Positions 1 to 13,338 of a stretch of 64,000 bases of DNA are shown piece by piece. The notes beneath the pieces are model-generated. The model ran no database searches and had not been told where the DNA came from. It saw only the letters and a list, made by a program, of their open reading frames with translations. The translations under genes and the position numbers were made by a program. This DNA is from Pipra filicauda (taxonomy: Eukaryota; Chordata; Aves; Passeriformes; Pipridae): assembly GCF_003945595.2 (NCBI RefSeq), contig NW_024104532.1:1115501-1179500 (forward strand), read 5' to 3'. How positions within the stretch are numbered: position 1 is the first letter of the stretch; the number at the start of each line of letters is the position of its first letter.

Positions 1-2205
1 AGTCACCATATGGGTGGAAAGGGCACAAGAATATCTATGTGCATTTCTCCAGCTGCACCTCCTCATCTTCCTTCCCCCAAAAATCACAGTTTATTATGCA
101 GAAATGTGCAGGTTCTATCTTTTGCTACGTTTCAGTGCAAAGCCAAGAGCCAAGGCGATCGAGTGGATAAGCAGAGACTTAAATCATTTGGAAACTGTTG
201 AGAGAGGACAGATCTGATAGTAATAACCTTCATGGCTGGCAAGTTACAGCTGTTTGTGACAACTTGTAATGATGAAGGTTTATAGTAAAGTTAAGAGCTA
301 AATATCTCTATTGTGCCACAGGATCAACTTCAAACTCCAAGTATAAAGATTCCAACTTTTATCATCTTTGAGTTTACTTTGTTTTTCTCTAGCTTGGCAA
401 GAGTTGGAGTTCTTTAATAAATGTTAGAGTGCTTGTTTTCATTCTGGTTTTTTTTCTTTAACCCAGTGGGACAGCTTATTTAATTTATTTCAGTGCAAAG
501 AAAGTGTAGTCTTATTGAAGCCATAGGTGTTTCTCACTTATAGCAGAAGTTACAGCAGGATGTTTTCTTAACATGTTTTGCATAGTCTCAGAACATTTGT
601 AATTCTATAGTGGTGACTTCCAGACTGCTCATAGGTAACTATTGTAATAGCACATGTTACAAGATATCTCAAATTGTATTTGTAGAAGTTCTCATCAGGA
701 TCTGTAGTTTGCATAAATAGCTTTATCAAGAAAAAAAGGAATTAAAGAAATAAAGAAATGCCACTGGTTCTGTCTGCATGCAACACTGAGATCGCTGTGA
801 TGACTGTAGATAATGAGTGACTGTTCACAGTGAATCTGAAGACAAGACCACAGGTTTTAATTTGAGAAGACAGGTCATACTTGCTCACTGGGCTGACAGC
901 TATATATTGGAGAACATGAACATTAATTTCTAGTGCACTCTGTGTGTAAAGCAGTTAGTACCATTCTTAGCTGTGTTTTAGCTGGAAGTTTCAGTGGGAG
1001 CGGGAACGTGATGTTCAGCAGCACAGAGTGCTGGTGACAGCACTTGGGGACTCCTGTGTTCCAACAGAGTATTTTAAAAGTGGAACAGCTTCAGAAAAGA
1101 GCAATGAGAATTCCAGAGAATTTGCTTTACAGTAATTGATTCAGAAAGCCCAAACTTTTCAGAGAACCAGAGCAGGTTGGGGTGGTTGGGTCACCGGCAG
1201 TATCTGGCTACAGAGGGTGGAGATTCTTCTCATGTGGGGTCGATTGACTGGCACACACGAGAAGATTTAGTGGTTGAAAGATGAAGTGAGACCAATTCAG
1301 ATTAGATGCACATTTTAAATGAGAACAGTTAGTGGAAAGGCTTAGGAGAGGTTGGCAGGGGCTGCCTTTGTCTTGAGACAATGATATGAGGAGAGAACAT
1401 CTTTCTAGAGAAGACAGCATGGCTTGATCACAAAATACGGACCCAGTTTAGGGATGACTGGGTGAAATGGCCCAACTGGGCTGTGCAGGTGGCCATGCAG
1501 AGGATTGCAGTGGCCTGAAACTTAGGCAAACTGTTCACAGTACCCAGCAGTTTACAGCTCGTGATCTAAAGCCAGTCAGCAAATGGGGGGAGTGCTTCTT
1601 CCCCGCCATCTCTGAGAGAAGAGGGAAATGAGCAGAAGTTAAATGACTTCTGGGTCACACATTAAACTGGTGGCCAGGCTGGGACTGGAGCAGAGTCTAC
1701 TTGTGCTGCACTGCGTCAGGTGGACACATTCCTCCTTTTGCCCAGGCAGGATCACAGCCTGACCAGAGAGGCATCTGCAGTAATAGAGCCAAAAATTTTC
1801 TTTTCTCCTTTAAGTATCTCTAAGAACCCAGCAAAAGAAATAATGTTGTGACATGCATCCAGGTTCATTAATGAGGGATGTAGCTGGATTAGATGCCTGG
1901 TTAACAAGGAGTATCTTTTCCAAACTCCCTGCATCACTTGGATCAGCAAACTTTTCCCACAGTTGGGGTGCAAGCAGCTGCTTCTCCAGCCAGAAGTGCA
2001 GCTTACAGGCAAATCCCAGTTGTAATCAAGACAACCAGTTGCAGATGATCAAGGTCTGGATTTTCTGGGGACAGAAGGGATGTGCAAGAGAGAAATGGGG
2101 TCAGGTAATGGGTTAAATTGCACCTAGGTATGATTTGACAATCACTCCCCTGATAACAGCTTATAATGTTTACAATTTGTCTTCTGTTTTGTTTTGTGAT
2201 TTCAG
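1..2205 (+). other. SGCD: SGCD intron, 3' portion (intron preceding first exon in window)
   Basis: This is the tail of the intron that ends at the acceptor TTTCAG just before 2206. The acceptor is preceded by a T-rich tract (about 2170-2205). I saw no exon matching the preceding part of delta-sarcoglycan here, so that exon must lie upstream of the window. Reading frames in this stretch are short and resemble no protein I know. An AATAAA occurs at 749-754 without an evident exon in front of it. The segment around 1050-1240 faintly resembles an old CR1 body, but not well enough to call. Confidence 0.8.
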
Positions 2206-2278
2206 GAGCAGAAGGCACAGTGTTCCCTAAATCTATAGAAACTCCCAATGTCAGGGCAGACCCCTTCAAGGAACTAAG
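2206..2278 (+). CDS. SGCD: delta-sarcoglycan coding exon (exon 7 by human numbering, inferred)
   Basis: This 73-bp internal exon encodes part of the extracellular domain of delta-sarcoglycan, a type II membrane glycoprotein of the sarcoglycan subcomplex of the dystrophin-glycoprotein complex at the muscle sarcolemma. The first two bases complete a Gly codon. Then come 23 whole codons reading [14 protein letters not shown] and VRADPFKEL, and the last two bases (AG) begin an Arg codon finished by the next exon. As I remember the human protein, this stretch is identical in delta-sarcoglycan. Zeta- and gamma-sarcoglycan differ at several of these positions. Boundaries are set by acceptor TTTCAG|GA and donor AAG|GTAAAC, both good consensus sites. 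The neighbouring exons agree in phase and paralogue identity. Confidence 0.96.
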
Positions 2279-5200
2279 GTAAACTTTGGAATATGGTTTA
2301 ATGGTAACTCAGTGGAGCCTTGTTGGAGTTGTGCATTTTGCTGGGCATCATTTCTGCTTTTGCATAAGCGCTCGGGGATTGGCTTTGAAAGGCATCATGA
2401 AGAGGATGCCATGGAAGGGAAGGGACCTGCCATATTTACATGTGATATGACCGAGCTAAAGGCAATCACGGGTCATGAGAGCATCATTTCTTCTCTGTAA
2501 CGTGCTCTGTGTACCCTGGGCTCAGCATTTGGAAAAAAAACAGATCTTTTCCTGGTTTTGCAGGGAGATGCTGGAATCTGTGCTGGGTCACAGGGAGTAG
2601 CAGCAGGCAAAAGGATAATGTTCTCCAGTATTATCCGCCTTGCAGAATTGCAGACCCTCCCTGACCTACACGGGGTATAGCTGTGCATGTATGAAGCTGC
2701 TCACACTTGCAGAGATGGCACTTGCTGACAGCAATGTGCCAGGAGGGAATAAACAGCACGGCCCTTGGGAACCAGCTCTGCCCTCAAACTAATGCTGGGT
2801 GTTATTTTATTAAAAAAAGAAAAAAGTGTGGCACTACAGGCTATTTTGGATGACTAGATGGCTAGTCTCTGAGAAGAGACTAACCATATGGCCTAATAAA
2901 TTATTGACTGAATCTCCTGATATTTCCTGACCAAGAGGGCTGTAGGGGTTTGCCTCAATACTCTAATTATCCTTCCTTAGAAAAAGAAAGAGAGAGAAAC
3001 ATGAAAAAAACTCTCCAGAAGGACATCTTGTCCTTAGATCTTGGGTTGCAAACTCTCCTTTGCTGGAAACTGCTGGGGATGAAGCAATCTTCAGACAGCT
3101 GAAGTTGTGCATGAGTGCTGCAGATTTGCTGTGGATGCACAGAGGTGGGAGAGCACCTCTCATGAACTCTCTCTGCTGTGATACCAAGGATAGTTGTGGC
3201 CCAGCTAGATCACTGTGGAAGACGAAGAATATCCCATCTGCCTTTCCTTGGGCCTATCTCTGTCTTTCAGTTTCTCTCAGGAAACCCTCTAATTGTTCCC
3301 ATTTTGCACTCTGGGGCTCATGGGTCCGACAGCAAGAGCGGGGGTGGTGTGATTCGGTTTGATATGAAAGTTTGTTCTCTTTCTCCATGCACTGACTTTA
3401 ACCCTGCCTTGTGGTTTTCCCGGTTTTGGTACACTTCCTTTAAAGAAAGGGGAAACATGGTCTTTGCTCAACCTGACCTGCAGCTGCCAGGTCAGCTCCA
3501 AGTGGTGGAAGGAGCCCCGTGAGGGCAGGGAGCAGTGGGACAGGGCACACGTACCCTCCATTTCTCTGGGCAGAGCCAAGCAAACGAAGGCATCAGTGGG
3601 TGGGTGGATTTCTGGGTGAAGTCTGGGTGACAAAGGCTTTTTGGCATAGCCCATGTTTACTGACAATTTCAGAAAAAAAAACCAAAAACAAACAAATGCA
3701 AGATCGTGGTTAAAATATCCAGCAGCATCTCTGTAAACAGGTCCTATTTTGAGTAGTGCAAAAGAGATGCAAAATTTAGGTCCAAGTTTGTGGTTACTTA
3801 GGAATTTTCTAAAGATAGGAGGGGAAAATAATACAAATAAGTGTAGGATGTCATATTAGAGGGGACAAATGTGAATTAAAATGGCCTTAATCTTATTGAG
3901 TATGCTTCTGTTCCAAAGAAAATTAAGCTAAATGAAATTGAGATGAATTAATGGTAGTATCCATGCAAGGGATTGATTCAGTGTATCTGCTTTAAGAAAT
4001 GTTTTTGTTTCACTATGTAGAGAGCTGTTAGGTAACCAACTTCATTTGAAATTAGTGGACTGGGTGAAAAAAGTCCTGTAAAAATCTGTTGGATTATCTT
4101 GGTTTGTTGTTTTGTTTTTTGGTTTTTTTTTTTAAAGGAAAATTATTGAATAACATTTACCTTGGGGAAAAAAGTCCCACAGGGTCCTAAAATATTATGT
4201 GTGCTTCTGACAATTTTATCTTGGCAAAAATAAATGTTTTTTCCACCATCCTGAGAAGGAAAAAGCCAGTGGTTGCACTGTATTGGGAAAGCAAGGTTTC
4301 CCAAACAAATCCTCTGTTCCTTCCCAAACCAAGAACTATCCATCTGTCTCAACATGTTGGATCACTGGCTGCTTCTTAGGCAAAGTGGTGCCTTTTGGGG
4401 GCAGTACAGAGTTAATAGCGAAAATAATCTTACTCTGAGGGGAGATTTTTTGGTTCCTTCCTATTTTGATAGCAGAGCATGTGCATAAGTTGTCCTTTTT
4501 GCCTATTTATAAAGATGCTGCAGTGACATGGGACTGGATGAAATGGCAGCCTATGGGTCCCGAGGTGCTGGGAAAGCAGCATTGAAAACACACACTCAGT
4601 AGCTGGCTTGAATCTAAAAGACCTTTTTCTGTAATAAATAGTGCAAACTTTCTTTACTCCTTAGGCTGAAGTTCTCAGGTGGAAAGTGCACATTCAGCTG
4701 CTTCAGGCACCACCAGCCTCCCTCTCTCTTCCTGGACCAAACAGTTGTGATTAGTTAAGTGATTTATCCGTTCGCTCTTCTCACCTCCATATGGATTCCT
4801 GCTTTTTTGTTAGACTCCAAAGTAAGGTGGCAGCCACTCTTGGTATGGTAAAGTGAGGAGACCAACTGCTCCTGTCACCACTGGGAGTCAGGACACCTGA
4901 ATGTCTTCCTTCCCTTCCTCCTCTCTCCTTAACAGTCTGAATTCCCCAAGACAGGCAGTATGCCATTGTGCCAGTCACCTCTGTTTCTTTCCTTCTTTCC
5001 CTCCCATATCCCAAAGGCCTTCAGCTGTGCCCGTGTACCATGACAACTGACACAGCCCAAGTTCTTGTTCTCAACAGACTTTGTCCTCGTTTAGTTGACG
5101 AATGGTCTTTGGTTCATAATTCAGCTGTTAGTAAGTCAGTGGCTCTAGAAGGTGGTCACTGTCCTGGTGGGCCTCTTTTCTCAGTGTCCTTTTTAAAATA

Positions 5201-8200
5201 CTTTTGTCTGCAATGGATTAGATGGGGACAGTTCTGGTGGATAAATGTGTGTAGCCTTTTCCTTGCATGCTAAGCCCATTACAAGGCTGCAAGAATTGGT
5301 TTGGTGCTTCATTGAACCAGGTCTGGACTTTGCTGCTGAGTCTTCTCAGGAGGTTCTCTCCCTTGCTGCAGACAGACCAATGTGTCCTAAAACAATCCTG
5401 TTCAGTGTGTCCTGTGGTAGAAGTGCCAGAACTCATAAATGTCTTGTTTAGTGGAGGGTGTAATTAACTTTCCTACCCATGCTCTAGAATATTCTTTAAT
5501 AATTACTGGAAAACTAGAGATGGCTGACAAATTATTTTATATACTTCTGCGAACATTTCCATGGTTTTACTTATTTAAAGTAATTTTAGACACCCAGATG
5601 TTTTGGTTGTTGTTCATTGGGTTCTAAACTGGTCAAAAACAGTAAAAAGGAAAGCAAACAATTTCAAATTATTTTCAAATGCTTGGAATGTTTAACTTTG
5701 CCATCCTGTATCATCCCAAAATAGTTTAAGGGGAGGGCTTGGGAGATTTGTTTGGACATTGAAATATTCGTACTCATCTGCATTGACTCTTTTTAAAGCA
5801 GGTTGGTGCCTTCAACATATGTTAATGTGATTGCTTGTGTATAAAAGTTGAATTCAATATGACCTTCTCTCACTGGATTATTTTAGTAGCATCCAAGTAA
5901 CTTGTCAAGAGCCTGTCTTGAGAGCCTCTCCTTGACACTGGCAGGAATCACCTGCCTTTTTCTATTTATCTTTTTCCAAAAAAAGCAAATATATGCCAAC
6001 AGAAGTTGTCCATCAAACACAAGATCAGCACTCTTCCAAGGTGAGGGATAAAGGCTGGACAATGAATAAGGAAGAAGGGAAGTAGTTTGAGGGGAGAGGA
6101 TTAAAAGGAGGGGAGGAGTGCTGTGTTTGAGTATCCACCCCCATCCCCCAGTTCAGAGCCAGTGTTAAACATCTCCCCAGTGTCCAGGTCATGCTGGGCA
6201 GGGGCACCCGCAGCACAGAAACCTACTTTAGAGTATTTCTGTTCCCAGAGTTAAATAAAAAGAAATCAGACAGCATGAAATTCACTCCATGAGGGGGCAA
6301 GCACACACCTGGAATTCATCCACAGATATTGTAGGTTAAAAATGCAGTAAATCGCTCATCCAAGGCCAGGAAACCAAGGGATGACTGTTTTTTCTGTAAT
6401 GCACAAATACATTTAAGGGAGAATTAATCCCTCGGGCTTAAAGGGGTAATTCTTGACCAAAGTTAATTATGAAGCACTGGAAGTACAAAATGGCAGATGA
6501 AATGTGCTTGCAGCTTGGTTTTATTAGAGCAATTCTACCTTACAATGTACAGAACTGAACTACCCAAGTAGTCCAAGAGAGACCTATTAAAACAAAAAAC
6601 AATTTAAATACAGTGCTCGGCTAACGTAACAATACTCATTTCAAAAAACAATAATTCTTGTCAGATTAAGGTTTCTCTCAGCTGTGTTTCACAAGGCAGC
6701 ATAGATAAGTAGGAACATATATAATGTTTCTGTCTAAAACCCATTACATTAATAAAGATTAAGAGAATAAAAATTAGAGCAAATGCAAAAAATGAATGGT
6801 ATGAAAGAGGAAGTTATTGGTGAGAAATGAAAGTAATTTATAAAGACTAGGGTGTGATACTGAAACACTGTTTAGTTCACAACAAACACTTGTGGATTCC
6901 TGTGAGGTGTCAGCAAGGGGGAAATAACCAATGTACCTTTGTATTTAGCCGGTGTTATTTTCCGATTGATTTGCCACAAAGGATGCAATTTTTTTTCTTT
7001 GTTATACCAGTGCAATCACAGTAATTTTGGTAGTCCTTACCAGCTTAAAAAACAACAGACTTTTTTTCTTGTGACGAGCTTTACCTTCCACATTGTAGCA
7101 CTGTTGTCATATGATACAGATGAGTTGGATTTATACAACTATCTCCATTAAAGTCAACACGTATCTATTCATATACAACTAAAATGAGAGACCAGGCTCC
7201 TGGTTTCTAAACTTCAAGCTAATTTGGGTGGCCTTATGAGGGATAAGTTTCTTTGAATGGCAGAGCTCCTCATCACTCCATTTTCTTATCGAGGACACCT
7301 CATCTGATCTAACAATTTTCCCATGACAGTTAACACTTCCTGAAACTCTTGCTGTTGGATGAGACTTTCTCAGAGCAGAAGGCACACTGAGTTTGCAGCC
7401 ACCTTGCTTCAGTCTTTCATCCTGTTCACATCCCTCCAAAGCTGCTATCTATCCTCTTACATAGACAAGCCACAGCCCTCCCAAATCAAGACCAGTCTTT
7501 CTATAGGCTTCTTGTGCGTGGTGCATTAAGACATATTTCACTATTGGATGTAAGACTTGGAGTTAAGGAGGCAGTTGATTGCTGGATCTTTACATTTGTT
7601 ACGGTATTTCTATTGCAAAAAGGAGGAGAGAAGGGATTGTTGTTCCCTTTCCTTACTCCAGCAAATCTCTTAATGGCCTTCATCTCTTTCACACCCAGCG
7701 CCAGATAGGGGGGATTTAGCTCTTGGTGTCCTTTTCTTCCCTGTTTTTAGAAAGTGAAGCCTAGATTTGGATGAGCTGCTCAGGAGGCACACACCTGGGA
7801 AGTGGTAGAGGTGTTGACAGAGCTTTGCTGATTTATCCTAGATGGATAAATCATGGCCCTTCCCTGTCCACAGTGCTGCTAATAGGATCTGTCCATAGAC
7901 AGGCAGATCCTCATCACAGAGGACTAATGGACAGTGAAGGCAGGCTTGGCAGGAAGGGGAGCTTGGCAGGAAGCTGTTTTGAACACAGTATATTGCTGAA
8001 GTAAAAAATGAGATAGTCTCAAGCTTGAGAAAAGAGGCAAGGCAGTTGGAATTGGTGGTCAAGCAGCCTGCACAGTGTGCCTGAGTCTTCCCAGAGGCCT
8101 TCCTGTCCCCTGTGCTCCTGGCATGGGTGGGTGCAAGAGCCTGCATATTCCATCAAAGCTATGTGGTCCTTCAAGTGAGAACAGGAGTAGGAATAGGGAA

Positions 8201-11200
8201 GAAAAGGCAGATTTCTAAAGGCAATGCTGCCAAACAGCGCTGCTTATGAGGTAGAGAGCAGTGGAAATACTCCTCTCATTTCCTGGTTGATACACCAAAT
8301 GATGTAGGAAGATACACAAGATTCCTCTTCTTCTGCATATAATTAAGCTGCATAATTGCAACTGGAGCAATGGCTCCAGACAGAAACCAGTTTAACTTTT
8401 TCTGAGCCTTGAATAAAACCCAACAGCCAAGTTCATTTTTCTCTCTCTGCATTTATTCTGTAGGGGTTTCCTAACGCAAACAAAATCTTTTCCTGGGAGA
8501 TATTAATCGTCAATCCTGGCTGTTATCTCAGATTGAATACCTTTCTTGTATACAAGATCTGTATCCTGCCCAGGTACATTGTGCCTGGGTTTGTCATTAG
8601 CTTTCAACAGCAGAACATCACTTGCTCCACAATCAGAGCATTCATCTAACCTTCGAGTGCTGCTCACAAAGGTGTGTGAGCCAGAAGTCCTCTGGGACCT
8701 GAGAGAAAGCCCATCAGTGTGACCAATCTGTACAGTCAGACGTGCACATGTACCCATTTGAATAACAAAAAAGTGAGCTTGTTTTGCTTTTTTTAACTCT
8801 CTGTGCAGCACACCGCTAACCTTGAGTAGAAAATAGATGCTAATAAATGTGAGGTCTTAAAAACATGAATTATAGCCATTTCACACTCCACGGCAGACTC
8901 ACATTGGTGAAATGGCTTAATGCTTAATTACAATGCTTGTCCTTCTCTCAAGTGCAGATGACATTCCTCAGATAGATTTTGCAATGACATCTGTGGAAAT
9001 AAGTTGTGAAACTAATTAGTTATTCATATACTACAGAGTATTGACTATGCACTGATTAAAAGGATGTGGTGACACCTCTAACATGATGTATCTGTCTAGT
9101 GGGTTAGTCTGAGATGGTATTTTTGGAAGGTCTTATAGAAAATTATGAAAGTACCCTTTAGCCTCTCGATGCAGATGTTTATAGAAAATGTTGCCTTTCA
9201 TTTACATTTTGATAATGAATACCTGGTCTGCAGGCTCTAAGGACTGTTTTTGAGGTGTCAACTGTAGTAAGGTCTGCAGGTTATTGATTGACTGCAACCA
9301 TAAGTGCCCTAAGAGCAGTCATTACACAACTATCCAGAAAGGTGGGCAGGCAAACCGTTTTGAGGGGGTGTTTTAAGTGCAGCTTGGGCAACGTGTTTCC
9401 CTTGCTGCAGAGTCTGGCTGATGCTGCTGTTCCACAGGGCAGTCGGGAGATGCTGCACCAGGCATAAGTTGGTGTGCTGCTCTGGGATACAGCACTTGTC
9501 ATGCTCTGTGAGAGGTGCAAAAACTATTATTTTATCATAACATTTGTACTTGAGATAGAGCTATTTGTACCAAGGATATTGAGCATGAAATACAGAAGTA
9601 AATAGAAAGTTGGCAAGGAAAGTACCTTACCCACCTATCACTGTGATCCCAATCCTTTGCAAATACTGTGATGTTTAGGATGTAATCATGTTCAAAATGA
9701 CTGAATAGTTCCAAAGCAAAGGAGATTTTCCTTTGAACACTGTTCTTATCTTAAAGAAATGAGACGAATATAATCCACTGAGCACCGTGTTTGCTTTTGG
9801 TAGAAAAATACATGGTTTTCTTTAATATTTCTCTCCATCCGTCTCTCCAGCTGTGTATCACATTTCTAAAACCTCAAGTGAAGAGCAAAGCAGGCAAAAT
9901 AAAAATCTTTGCCTTATTCAGCACTCCGTACCCACTTTTAAGAAGGACTGTCTCCCTGCTAAGACTTCACCCATGAGCTTGGGAGCTGTCTGGCAAACTG
10001 AGCTCCACGTTCCCACCGTGCGGAGCCCGGCACGGGAACCACAGCTGGGGTTTCTCCTGCTGAACTGCAGCAGTTAAAAACCAGAAAAACAGCTTCCTTC
10101 AAACCCAGGATTTAACATGGACTTCTCATTAACCTGGTTCAAAACAGAGAAGGACAGTTTAGATGCTTTCCTGCCCAAGTGAGGAGTTCCTCAGGGCTTT
10201 GTTTCTTACTGCCCTGTGCTGGTGCCAGAGGGTTTGGCTGGATGACAGCAATAATACTTATTTGTTAGTTTGAATGAGGTACTTGGAGCTATACAAGTCC
10301 ACTGCGATTAAAAAGGACATTTTTACAAATACATTAATGGTACTTTAGACTGTAGTCAGGAATCAATAGCTGTTGCATAACCTTATTAAAGAGAGGAGAA
10401 AAATGTGTTCATAACTACAGTGGGATCCTTAATTTTGAAAGCAGTGTTTTGTATGCTTATTAAGAGAAATCATAAATATTCACTGTGACTATGGAATTTT
10501 TATTCTGAATTTTTTTCATGTGGAATAGAGTTGTTTCCTTAGGCCAAACAGGAGTATCTATGTCCTTTCATTATTAATTGATTTTATCTTTTTAATGCGT
10601 GATGGCTGCTACTGCTGCTGCTCTGCTCCTCGTGTATTCTGCGGTATGGATTTGTCCCATGGATTATTGTGGCACCTCTGGGTGTTTTGAATTGTAATAA
10701 TTTCTGAGCAAGTAACATTACTGAGTTCATACTAAAGGAACGTCACTCCCAGCTCTCTAGTGATGTTTGGCCTCAGCTCTGCACGTGGCTCGTGACAGCC
10801 CCTTAATAAAAATAACTCATCAGTCAATCCCCTGCACAACCCATAGTTGCCCCCCCAGTCTCAGAGTGTGAGCATTAGCTGTGTGCTGCTGTGCACCTTC
10901 TGGGCTCAGCAGTGAGTTGTCTCAGCAGTGCTGGACTGGGGAAGGTCAGTGACCCATCTTGCACCTTGTGAACACTCGTGTCCCAGGAAGGGAGGAAATG
11001 GAAATGCAGAAGCTACTTGTGCTGGCAGCACAGCAGAAGCTGGCAGGTGGTTCCTGTTTCTCGTCTCCATCTTAGGAAAGTTGAGACTTCACCGCCTCAT
11101 TTCCAGGTTCTGCTGACACTCTGAAGCTGGCAGTCCCCTGGTCTGCTTCCCAGCTGAATTGGCATTGGAGTGACTCACTCTAAAAAAAAAGAAGAATTTT

Positions 11201-12263
11201 TTTTGAGGCCTGACTTGTGAAATCACTGTATTAAAGGTGAAGCATTGCTGGTTTGAATACCAGCCACCATTTCATCCATCAGCAGAGGTGGCTGCTATAA
11301 ATACATACCCCAGTACATACACACAGCTTTGCTGGCAAGTAAAATAATGCCCTGATTCACTTCAGCTCTGCAAGGACATTGTGTCCTTGGATGGAAGAAA
11401 ACAAACTTAAAATCATGTATTTCACGTGGTGTCTCGTGGCTTCAGGGCCATGCAGTAGATGAGGAACCAGAAATTTTAACTCAGTAACAGTCAAAAGCAG
11501 GTGAGTGGCCTCAAGAAAATCAAAAAAACCCACACTAGAAATACTGCTCAGATGTCCAGAGAGGAGGAGAAAATCCCCCAGGGTGTGGGCAGTAGGTGCA
11601 GAAGGAGAGGAGCTTTGCCCTGGGTTAGAGTCATGGGAATGGGTGTCAGGATCTTGAGACCCTTCTGGCACTTGTTCATCCAACTGAAACTCAGCTACCA
11701 GTCTGTGTTTCTCATGTTGAGTAGACCTCAGTTCATGATTTATCTCTTGCTTTTCACAATACAGAAAGAAAAACACATTTTCTCCCTCTTTGCCTGGTTT
11801 CATGTCATTAAGGAAGGCTGTTGGAAGGCTGGCTAAGGACATGTTATAAAGTGGCACAGGAGAATCAGGCAAGAAAGTAAACTAAAAAGCTCCAAACTTA
11901 GACCATCAAGGATCATAAAAGAGGTTGTAAAGCAGAGGGGAAATGGCCTCCTGGTGAGTTTGAGAACAGCTGAGAGGGCTGGATAATGAGGGGATGTGCT
12001 GCTCTAAGGAGATGTTCCCTGCCAGTGAACTCAGTGAAAATCTGCTTATATTTGATATAATAAGGGCAAAAAGCAAGACACAAAGGGTTTACGCTGCTAG
12101 TGCTGAACTGTGTGGCAGTGATAAAAATATGTCATGTCCTGTCCACTTCCTTAAGTGTTAACATTTTAAAACATAGAGAAAGAAGTAAAATAAAATGTCT
12201 GTTTAGGGTTTTTTTTTTATTAAGGATTTGCTGTCTTAACTTTAATGAAGGAGTAATAAATAC

Positions 12264-12433
12264 AAATGGATATTAATGGAAGGTTATTAAAGCTGTTCAT
12301 TTTGATAGAAAATATGCAGTATCTTCTCCTGCAATGCCAGAGGTTAAAGATTATTATTGCCTCCTAAGGTTTCTGAAATTAAATTCTTTCTCTTATGACC
12401 CAAAAGGTATGATTGAAAATGTGTGCATGTGAA
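12264..12433 (+). repeat. Direct duplication, copy 1 (~170 bp)
   Basis: This segment recurs at 13172-13338 in the same orientation, 908 bp downstream. By eye about a dozen substitutions and one small indel separate the copies, so identity is roughly 93%. Shared landmarks in order are AAATGGATATTAAT, GGTTATTAAAGCTGTTCATT, ATCTTCTCCTGCAATGCCAG, CCTAAGGTTTCTGAAATTAA and GATTGAAAATGTGTGC. The flanks on both sides are unrelated, so the duplicated block is sharply bounded. It does not start TG or end CA like an LTR. It may be a local duplication or two copies of a dispersed repeat I do not recognise. Confidence 0.9.
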
Positions 12434-13171
12434 ATGGTATGTAATAAATTCATATTGCAATAAAAGTCTCTTTAGAAAAACAGGATATCTTACAGGAATC
12501 AGCTGAGGAGTTCTGTCTAAAGGGGGAAGCTTTTTTATAAGCCATTTTGGAAACTCAAATGCTGCCAGGAGGATCACCCGGAAAGCACACAGCAATTTCT
12601 GAAAAGGTTCTGAGCTTGCAGCCAGAGATTGAAACCCATGGTTCCCTGGGTTAAAAACTAGTTGACTTTAACAGGCTTTTTTCTGATTTATACGTTTCTA
12701 ATTAATTACAAATTACATTTCTGACAGAGTCTTTTAGGGTACAAAAATTAAGTCCTTCATAAATGCTATTTGTTTCTTTCTAAAGCCTCCAAATCTCACA
12801 CTACCAGATAATCAGTTCTTGTTCCCCTGCAGCAGAAGGATCTGTGCTCAAAGCACAGGGGAAAAAGCCAACCCCAACCATATGGTGCCAGGAGATTTGG
12901 GAAATGCATTTCTGCTTCTCGCCAAATCCGAGCCCGTAGGTGAATATCCCACCACAGGCATTGGCTTAATTCACTAATACCTTTTGAAGAACAGAAACTT
13001 TGGCCATGTGGGATAACCATTATGGTATTGGTGTTACTATTAATAGGCTAAATTCTGTAGGCAGTGCTTTGCCTTTATTCCAAGAACGGATCTTATGAAG
13101 TCATGAGATAATGATGACCTTGCACACCACATTGTGTCCCTTGGTCACTACTGAATAACTCACTTCAACAT

Positions 13172-13338
13172 AAATGGATATTAATTGAAGGTTATTAAAG
13201 CTGTTCATTTTGATAGAAAACATGCGGAATCTTCTCCTGCAATGCCAGAGATTAAAGATTATTATTGCTTCCTAAGGTTTCTGAAATTAAATTCTCTCTC
13301 TTAAGACCCAATTGATGATTGAAAATGTGTGCTTGTAA
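13172..13338 (+). repeat. Direct duplication, copy 2 (~167 bp)
   Basis: This is the second copy of the block at 12264-12433, in the same orientation. The match ends abruptly after GTGTGCTTGTAA, and the following sequence (ACCACACTGGTAACCACA) has no counterpart after copy 1. The 738 bp between the copies show no terminal repeats or coding frame that would make the pair look like a mobile element with long terminal repeats. Confidence 0.9.

Noticed and set aside
1050..1240. Possible ancient CR1 body (AACAGCTTCAGAAAAGAGCA and nearby blocks)
   Set aside because: Only short, weak resemblance to CR1 consensus segments in the right order; not enough to annotate without an alignment search.
4503..4512. 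MEF2-type motif CTATTTATAA in the large SGCD intron
   Set aside because: It fits the consensus and the gene is muscle-expressed, but a single 10-bp AT-rich match is expected by chance many times in an intron this size and I saw no supporting cluster of muscle motifs.
11357..11872. 171-codon open frame on the minus strand
   Set aside because: Partly low complexity (Ser/His/Pro stretch), no family resemblance, and no splice sites or repeat ends to support a gene or retrocopy.
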